Shown in pieces: positions 5,707 through 9,016 of a DNA stretch of 9,016 nucleotides. Positions within the stretch are counted from its first letter, which is position 1. Each line of letters starts with the position of its first letter. The position numbers were made by a program, and so were the translations under genes. A model generated the notes under the pieces. It made no database searches, was not told where the DNA came from, and was given only the letters and a program-made list of their open reading frames with translations. Source of the stretch: Phyllobacteriaceae bacterium (GTDB lineage: Bacteria; Pseudomonadota; Alphaproteobacteria; Rhizobiales; Devosiaceae); contig JAAZLP010000132.1 of the NCBI GenBank assembly GCA_012799265.1, positions 1-9,016 on the forward strand. Direction: 5' to 3'.

Positions 5707-6279
5707 TCAGTCTATGGGAGCGTGCTGGTCGCAGCTCGTCAGCCACCAGCCGCCCCGATGACGCACCCGTCCAGGCGCCCCGCATGTCTCGCAGATGTGC
5801 ATCGAGACATGCTCTGCCGCATCGATGATCTGCCGCCCAAGCACGCCCGGATCGCCCGAGAAGTAGAGGCGCAGGCCGGCCCACTTCTCCTTGATTTGCT
5901 CCGTCCGCCAGACCAGGTCCCCGGTCTCCTCGATCCAGGCGAATGTCGAGTGCAGCAGGTCGGACCAGCCAGCATTGCACTCGCAGACGCTCTGGCACGC
6001 AGGATGGATCTCGCGCAGACGGTCCAGGTCCTCATCGGTCGGCGCGCCTCCGGCAGCGCGGTGACGCATCGTCCGGCCGACGAGCTCGACGAGAAGCTCG
6101 CGGCTGAACGGCACGCCTCCTGTATAGTCACTGCCGCCGATCCTGTTGGGTGGCACGCCGGGTGTGATCGACCACACCAGCGAGGCGGCGTCGTTGCCCA
6201 CGACGCCGAGGCTGTCCAGGGCCGGATCGCCAAACAGGGCGGCTCGGACGATGGTACGCATATCGTCAGCAATGGTCAT
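5707..6279 (-). CDS. Hypothetical protein with IKEK motif and C-terminal zinc knuckle (190 aa)
   Basis: The last 90 residues fit a pattern I recall from many phage and genomic-island hypotheticals: CNAGW (101-105), QIKEKWAGLRLYFSGD (128-143), a helix, then a zinc knuckle C163-x2-C166-G-AxGR followed by GGWWLTSCDQH with C183 and H186. The family has no established function that I can cite. The N-terminal half (1-90) is not recognised. The start at 6279 was chosen because GGGAGG lies 7 nt upstream of the ATG. Farther upstream, the frame merely shadows the preceding gene. It overlaps the 84-aa gene by 14 nt and is the last gene of the AAA+ operon. The extra cysteines C95, C99 and C101 could add a second metal site. 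A nucleic-acid or protein-binding role is inferred only. Confidence 0.78.
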   Translation of the reverse strand: MTIADDMRTIVRAALFGDPALDSLGVVGNDAASLVWSITPGVPPNRIGGSDYTGGVPFSRELLVELVGRTMRHRAAGGAPTDEDLDRLREIHPACQSVCECNAGWSDLLHSTFAWIEETGDLVWRTEQIKEKWAGLRLYFSGDPGVLGRQIIDAAEHVSMHICETCGAPGRVRHRGGWWLTSCDQHAPID

Positions 6280-6520
6280 CTGAACCTCCCAGCACGTCCT
6301 CGGCCGCCGCCACCCCGACTTCAGCGAGCGCATCGACGATTGATGGCAGCCAAGGCTTGCCGCGGCCGGAAGCGAGCAGCGCGCGGATCGTTGTCTTGCA
6401 TGGCGCCGCCAGTGCTGCCTGTGCCAGAGCTCTGGCTTCCGGATCATGCATCTCGACCATGCCGACGACGAAGCGGAACAGGTGCCTTGCGAAGCGACGG
6501 TCCTTGTCACCAATCACCAT
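6266..6520 (-). CDS. Hypothetical protein (84 aa), middle gene of the AAA+ operon
   Basis: I do not recognise this protein. It is short, basic at the N-terminus (GDKDRRFARHLFRF) and otherwise alanine/leucine-rich and helical (ARALAQAALAAP, LPSIVDALAEVGVAAAEDVLGG). It has no transmembrane-length hydrophobic run. I chose the ATG at 6520 because GGGAAG lies about 5 nt upstream and the ATG overlaps the stop of the AAA+ gene by one base (TGATG). A GTG two codons upstream is less likely. The stop lies 14 nt inside the next gene. Coupling at both ends suggests it is made together with the AAA+ ATPase and the zinc-knuckle protein, perhaps as an adaptor, but that is inference. Confidence 0.7.
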   Translation of the reverse strand: MVIGDKDRRFARHLFRFVVGMVEMHDPEARALAQAALAAPCKTTIRALLASGRGKPWLPSIVDALAEVGVAAAEDVLGGSDDHC

Positions 6521-8064
6521 CAGCACTTCCCGAGCAGCTTATCGCGGCCGTCGAGGATGGACGTGACGATCCGCATCAGCTGACGGATTGACCCGCCGGG
6601 CCAAGCCGACCGGATGAGGTCCATCTCGTCTTCTCCGAGCGGCTGAAACCAGCGCGGATCGATGCCGCGCTCCCGCGCGACGCGATCGACGATCTGCTTG
6701 GTCAGCACGCTGAGGTGCTGCCACCCTGGCGTCGGCATCGTCAGCACGCGCATGCGGTCCCTGACCGGAGCCGCAACGCCGTCGAGGCTGTTGGCTGTCG
6801 CGAAGTGGCTGACCATGCTGAGATCGACCTCTACCTCTAGCGCCAGGTCTCGATAGCGTCGCGCCTGATCGGGCTCGAGCATCGGCAACAGGGCATCAAG
6901 CGGCGAGCCGTTGTCACGTCGCGTGCCGACCTTCTCGATCTCGTCCCAGATGACCGCCACGCTGGCCTTGCCAGCGCGCTTGATGAGCTGGAGAGGTACG
7001 CTCTCGCGAGCGCTAGACCACTGTGCTGATGTGCCCATCATGCTGGCGTCGTGAACACCTGCGAAGCTTTGCAGCTCGCAGGGCAAACTGACGGGTTCAC
7101 AGATCGCCCGCGCCAGCGAGCTCTTGCCCGATCCTGGCTCGCCGACGAGCAGTGTCGGCCGGAAGCGCACGTCTTCGCGGGCGGCCAGGTCACCGAGCAC
7201 GATATCAATGATCTCGGCGGCATGCGGCCAGCGCTCGACAAGCGTCCGGCGCTGTGCCGCGAGATCACCGCGCCGGACGACCGGCATCGGTCGTCCAGCA
7301 TAATCTCGCCAGCCCTTGTTGATCTCGCGGCGCCAGTTGGTCCCAACGTCTGAAAGTAGAGGCACGACGATCAACCCGGGCGCCCATGCGTCACCAGCGT
7401 CCCGCTCGGAGTCTGGGTCTCCGCCAAGCACTGCGCGCATCAGCTCGTCTGCCTTCGCGTCCTGCTCTTCGGCCTCCTTTTCCTCGATCAACGAGGCTGC
7501 AGCGTCGTAGCGAGCGATCAGTCGCCCCGTCTGCCGCAGATCATGCAGACCGGCTTCGAGATAGTCCGGCATTGTGTTGTGCTCAGCGAGCATCAAGCCG
7601 CGTGCGACTGCCATCCGAAGGACGATGTTCATCGCGCTGATGCGCCAGATTGTGCCGCGCTCAGTGATCGCGTCTGCGGCACGCTTGCGCGCTGCAGCGT
7701 CAGCTGAGCATGCCAGATAGAGATCGATGCGCCGCACGCTTGATGTCTCGACACCGTCGAGGGCCGCGCGGACGTCAGTCATGGCGTCGACGTCGCAGAC
7801 ATTCATAAGTCGCTCAACAGCATTGCGGATTTGTGCAACACGCTCCGGCGAAGCGTTCTGCTCAATGAACGTCTGCGTCCTGCTGTTATACAGCCAGTCC
7901 TGTGCCCAGGCGCGCATGTCACGGACGATGCTGCCGCCGAAGAAGGGGGCGCCGGACTGCAGATCGCCGAGCGTCGGCAGCTTTCCAGCCTTAATGATTT
8001 CATGCGCGCGATCGCGCTCAGACAAGAACTCGCTGTCAGCCGCGACAGCTGAATTATCAGTCAT
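6520..8064 (-). CDS. Lon-like AAA+ ATPase without a peptidase domain
   Basis: This 514-aa protein has a complete AAA+ module at about 300-500: Walker A GEPGSGKSS (308-316), Walker B VAVIWDEIEKV (369-379), sensor 1 HFATANSLD (420-428, N425), arginine-finger region PVRDRMRV (433-440) and a sensor 2 helix GGSIRQLMR (490-498). The stretch from Walker B to the finger closely follows Lon protease (DEIDK, the LLxxLDPEQ-like LLPMLEPDQ, DLSxV, ATANSLD, LDRMEV). The chain ends at 514, right after the small AAA+ lid, so the Ser-Lys Lon peptidase is absent. The N-terminal 290 residues are helical and charged (EEKEAEEQDAKADE, 194-207) and do not resemble the Lon substrate domain. An unfoldase or remodelling role, possibly hexameric, is inferred. 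It is first in an operon; CAGGA lies 9 nt upstream of the ATG. Confidence 0.88.
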   Translation of the reverse strand: MTDNSAVAADSEFLSERDRAHEIIKAGKLPTLGDLQSGAPFFGGSIVRDMRAWAQDWLYNSRTQTFIEQNASPERVAQIRNAVERLMNVCDVDAMTDVRAALDGVETSSVRRIDLYLACSADAAARKRAADAITERGTIWRISAMNIVLRMAVARGLMLAEHNTMPDYLEAGLHDLRQTGRLIARYDAAASLIEEKEAEEQDAKADELMRAVLGGDPDSERDAGDAWAPGLIVVPLLSDVGTNWRREINKGWRDYAGRPMPVVRRGDLAAQRRTLVERWPHAAEIIDIVLGDLAAREDVRFRPTLLVGEPGSGKSSLARAICEPVSLPCELQSFAGVHDASMMGTSAQWSSARESVPLQLIKRAGKASVAVIWDEIEKVGTRRDNGSPLDALLPMLEPDQARRYRDLALEVEVDLSMVSHFATANSLDGVAAPVRDRMRVLTMPTPGWQHLSVLTKQIVDRVARERGIDPRWFQPLGEDEMDLIRSAWPGGSIRQLMRIVTSILDGRDKLLGKC

Positions 8065-8178
8065 GTATTGGATTCCTGAAAAGCAGGTCGGATGCCGAAC
8101 GAAGCGGCGGCGATGGTGCTTATCGGGTGTGTAGTCGAATGAATGACATGAGTGGTCACTGCGGTGCGCTGTGGCACT

Positions 8179-8204
8179 CCGACGGACGTCGGGCTGGGCC
8201 CAGC
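8179..8204. repeat. Adjacent GC-rich inverted repeats
   Basis: CCGAC-GGAC-GTCGG (8179-8192) directly abuts the 12-bp palindrome GCTGGGCCCAGC (8193-8204). On the minus strand they would lie in the untranslated leader of the AAA+ gene and could form hairpins affecting its expression. No T run follows on either side, so an intrinsic terminator is unlikely. Confidence 0.4.
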
Positions 8205-8206
8205 GA

Positions 8207-8226
8207 TGAGACTAGTGAATGTCTCA
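8207..8226. promoter_or_regulatory. 20-bp dyad TGAGAC-N8-GTCTCA
   Basis: Perfect 6-bp arms (8207-8212 and 8221-8226) surround TAGTGAAT. The outline suits a dimeric repressor, but the sequence differs from the TTATGC dyads, so a different protein would be involved. It sits 11 bp from the first TTATGC dyad, on the side facing the AAA+ operon. Confidence 0.4.
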
Positions 8227-8236
8227 CTTTCATGGG

Positions 8237-8252
8237 TTATGCAAGGGCATAA
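8237..8252. promoter_or_regulatory. Operator-like dyad 1, TTATGCAAGGGCATAA
   Basis: Perfect 6-bp arms TTATGC/GCATAA surround AAGG. It is the partner of dyad 2 at 8276-8291, 39 bp away centre to centre. It lies upstream of the + operon promoter and toward the AAA+ operon, where binding could affect both. The likely ligand is the XRE-type protein encoded at 8741-8995; this is inferred from proximity. Confidence 0.65.
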
Positions 8253-8263
8253 AAATCGTACGG

Positions 8264-8292
8264 TTAACAGTTGATTTATGCAAGTGCATAAT
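8264..8292 (+). promoter_or_regulatory. Sigma70-like promoter of the 137-aa/XRE operon
   Basis: The -35 box TTAACA (8264-8269, 5 of 6 matches to consensus) and -10 box CATAAT (8287-8292, 5 of 6) are separated by 17 bp. Transcription would start near 8299, giving a leader of about 40 nt that contains the GGAGG ribosome binding site. Dyad 2 (8276-8291) covers the spacer and nearly all of the -10 box. Confidence 0.6.
8276..8291. promoter_or_regulatory. Operator-like dyad 2, TTATGCAAGTGCATAA, overlapping the -10 box
   Basis: It has the same 6-bp arms as dyad 1, with spacer AAGT. Occupancy would block RNA polymerase at the promoter 8264-8292, which fits negative autoregulation of the downstream XRE gene. 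Confidence 0.68.
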
Positions 8293-8340
8293 TATGATGT
8301 ATCTCATCAATGCAGCGACGGTCGCTGCCGGAGGTCAAAG

Positions 8341-8754
8341 ATGGCTAAAGTTCACTGCCGTGCCGCGAAGATTATCATCGATAACTCCGCGCTTCTGGAT
8401 AAGGAGCATCACAAGCGCTCGCTCAAGGTCCATATCGATCGCACCCGTGATGACGGCAAGTGGACGATGAGCCGGGTGGAGTGGGTGCCAGGCACCTCAC
8501 GCAACGACGATGAGTACGACGACGATATCAACCGCGGCTATTTCGAGCACATTCCGCTCAAGAATTGTGTGCTCGACGATGTCTGGGACGCCCTGGCTGT
8601 GAAAGAAGCGATCATTGAAGTCGTGGCGTCGGCTCGCCAGCGGGAGTTCGCTTTCGAGCATGTGCTCGCTGTTTCAGCGCAGGACCTACAGCCCGGCTTC
8701 GGCGAGGACCGCCCCCGCGGATATCACACGGCGATGTTCGATGACCGGCTCTGA
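8341..8754 (+). CDS. Hypothetical acidic protein (137 aa), first gene of the XRE operon
   Basis: I do not recognise this protein. The ATG at 8341 is preferred because GGAGG lies 6 nt upstream; a longer frame from 8278 would begin inside dyad 2 and the promoter. The N-terminal part (KVHCRAAKIIIDNSALLDKEHHKRSLKVHIDRTRDDGKWTMSRVEW, 3-48) suggests beta strands. It is followed by an acidic loop DDEYDDD (56-62) and a helical segment DDVWDALAVKEAIIEVVASARQREFAFEHVLAV (79-111). There is no signal peptide, membrane segment or metal motif. It overlaps the XRE gene by 14 nt, and the pair shares one promoter. Gene order (unknown, then HTH) resembles toxin-antitoxin pairs such as higBA, but no toxin fold is visible. 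It could equally be an unrelated regulator or cofactor. Confidence 0.72.
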   Translation: MAKVHCRAAKIIIDNSALLDKEHHKRSLKVHIDRTRDDGKWTMSRVEWVPGTSRNDDEYDDDINRGYFEHIPLKNCVLDDVWDALAVKEAIIEVVASARQREFAFEHVLAVSAQDLQPGFGEDRPRGYHTAMFDDRL

Positions 8755-8995
8755 GATGAAATCCATCCGCGCCGCGCTCGGCTTGTCTGCTGTCCAGCTC
8801 GGCCGGGCCGTCGGCTACACCGGCGGCGATGCTACGATCGCTGTCATGATCTCAAAATACGAAAACGGCAGCCGAACAATACCACGCCATCTCGAACGTC
8901 TGCTGCATATGTTCCACTGGCACGGCGTTCCGGCAGGATGGACATCAAAATTTCCCGCTGATCTACATACGCCCACAACGGATGAGGGCCCCTAG
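8741..8995 (+). CDS. Small XRE-family helix-turn-helix DNA-binding protein
   Basis: This 84-aa protein is essentially one HTH domain. EMKSIRAALGLSAVQLGRAVGY gives helices 1 and 2, and ATIAVMISKYENGSRTIPRHLERLLHMF gives the recognition and following helices. MISKYENGSRTIP is the usual S-x-x-E-x-G-x-R-x-I/P block of Cro/C1-type regulators. A small insert (YTGGDATIA) lengthens the turn. The start at 8741 overlaps the 137-aa gene by 14 nt; ATG 8756 is an alternative that keeps the whole HTH. Neither has a clear ribosome binding site, so translation probably depends on the upstream gene. As the only obvious DNA-binding regulator in the window, it is the best candidate for binding the TTATGC-N4-GCATAA dyads and repressing its own operon. 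Confidence 0.82.
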   Translation: MTGSEMKSIRAALGLSAVQLGRAVGYTGGDATIAVMISKYENGSRTIPRHLERLLHMFHWHGVPAGWTSKFPADLHTPTTDEGP

Positions 8996-9004
8996 GGGCC
9001 CTCA
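8983..9004. terminator. 22-bp perfect palindrome at the end of the XRE operon (possible terminator)
   Basis: The palindrome is GC-rich (GGGCCCCTAGGGGCCC core), forms a 9-bp stem with a CTAG loop, and carries the XRE stop codon TAG (8993-8995) in its centre. The sequence after it (CATTATTC) has only a weak T tract, so efficient intrinsic termination is uncertain. A binding-site role is the alternative. Confidence 0.5.
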
Positions 9005-9016
9005 CATTATTCAGCG

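Larger units (their letters stand above)
8065..8340. promoter_or_regulatory. Divergent regulatory region between the AAA+ and XRE operons
   Basis: This 276-bp region separates the divergent starts at 8064 (minus) and 8341 (+). It holds the two TTATGC-N4-GCATAA dyads, a promoter for the + operon, a TGAGAC-N8-GTCTCA dyad (8207-8226), a GCTGGGCCCAGC palindrome (8193-8204) and a CCGAC-N4-GTCGG repeat (8179-8192). I could not identify a convincing promoter for the minus-strand operon. If it starts near the dyads, its leader would be roughly 150-190 nt and contain the GC-rich repeats. Confidence 0.7.

Noticed and set aside
5375..5761. 128-aa open frame on the + strand
   Set aside because: It runs straight through the strong terminator hairpin at 5626-5659 and into the antisense of the next gene, has no ribosome binding site, and gives an unstructured product.
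6280..6513. Longer start (6513) for the zinc-knuckle protein
   Set aside because: The extra 78 residues are arginine/serine-rich out-of-frame translation of the 84-aa gene; the strong GGGAGG favours 6279.
5722..6591. 289-aa open frame on the + strand
   Set aside because: It is antisense to the zinc-knuckle and 84-aa genes, which have ribosome binding sites, overlaps and motifs. The + frame has none.
8278..8340. Longer start (8278) for the 137-aa protein
   Set aside because: That ATG lies inside the operator dyad and ahead of the -10 box, so it would not be in the transcript.

Overview
The window reads as a GC-rich alphaproteobacterial chromosome, probably Hyphomicrobiales (Rhizobiales) and possibly Devosia-like. 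That placement is tentative. It rests on base composition, gene families I recognise and the tRNA-flanked layout; no rRNA or marker gene is present.

Region 1 (1-2685) looks like core chromosome on the + strand. It holds the C-terminal ATPase part of an exporter-type ABC transporter cut by the window edge, then a siderophore-interacting flavoreductase overlapping it by 4 nt, then a PfkB-family sugar/nucleoside kinase 36 nt later. ABC plus siderophore-interacting protein recalls the IrtAB/YbtPQ ferri-siderophore import logic. An intact tRNA-Arg(CCT) follows.

Region 2 (2686-9016) looks like accessory DNA inserted at the 3' end of that tRNA, a common integration site, although no integrase lies in the window. 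Immediately after the tRNA come three copies of TGGGGCGAC and a 31-bp imperfect inverted repeat. Then come a small CxxC/CxxC zinc-ribbon protein (+), a three-gene minus-strand operon (unknown 197 aa, unknown 96 aa, calcineurin-like metallophosphoesterase) with 4-nt and 1-nt overlaps, and a gene-poor stretch of about 740 bp. That stretch holds phased TGCAT repeats and a three-hairpin, terminator-ended structure that may be a small RNA. A second three-gene minus-strand operon follows: a Lon-like AAA+ ATPase without a peptidase domain, an 84-aa unknown, and a 190-aa protein with a C-terminal zinc knuckle. Diverging from it is a two-gene + strand operon (137-aa unknown and a small XRE-type helix-turn-helix protein) that ends in a 22-bp perfect palindrome.

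The strongest regulatory signal is a pair of 16-bp dyads, TTATGC-N4-GCATAA, between the divergent operons. One covers the spacer and -10 box of a good sigma70-like promoter (TTAACA-N17-CATAAT) for the XRE operon. An 11-bp half-copy sits just upstream of the zinc-ribbon gene at the tRNA end. This suggests autoregulation by the XRE protein, possibly extending to the far end of the island. No capsid, integrase, conjugation or known defence signature is present, so the function of the AAA+/zinc-knuckle and phosphoesterase operons is open.
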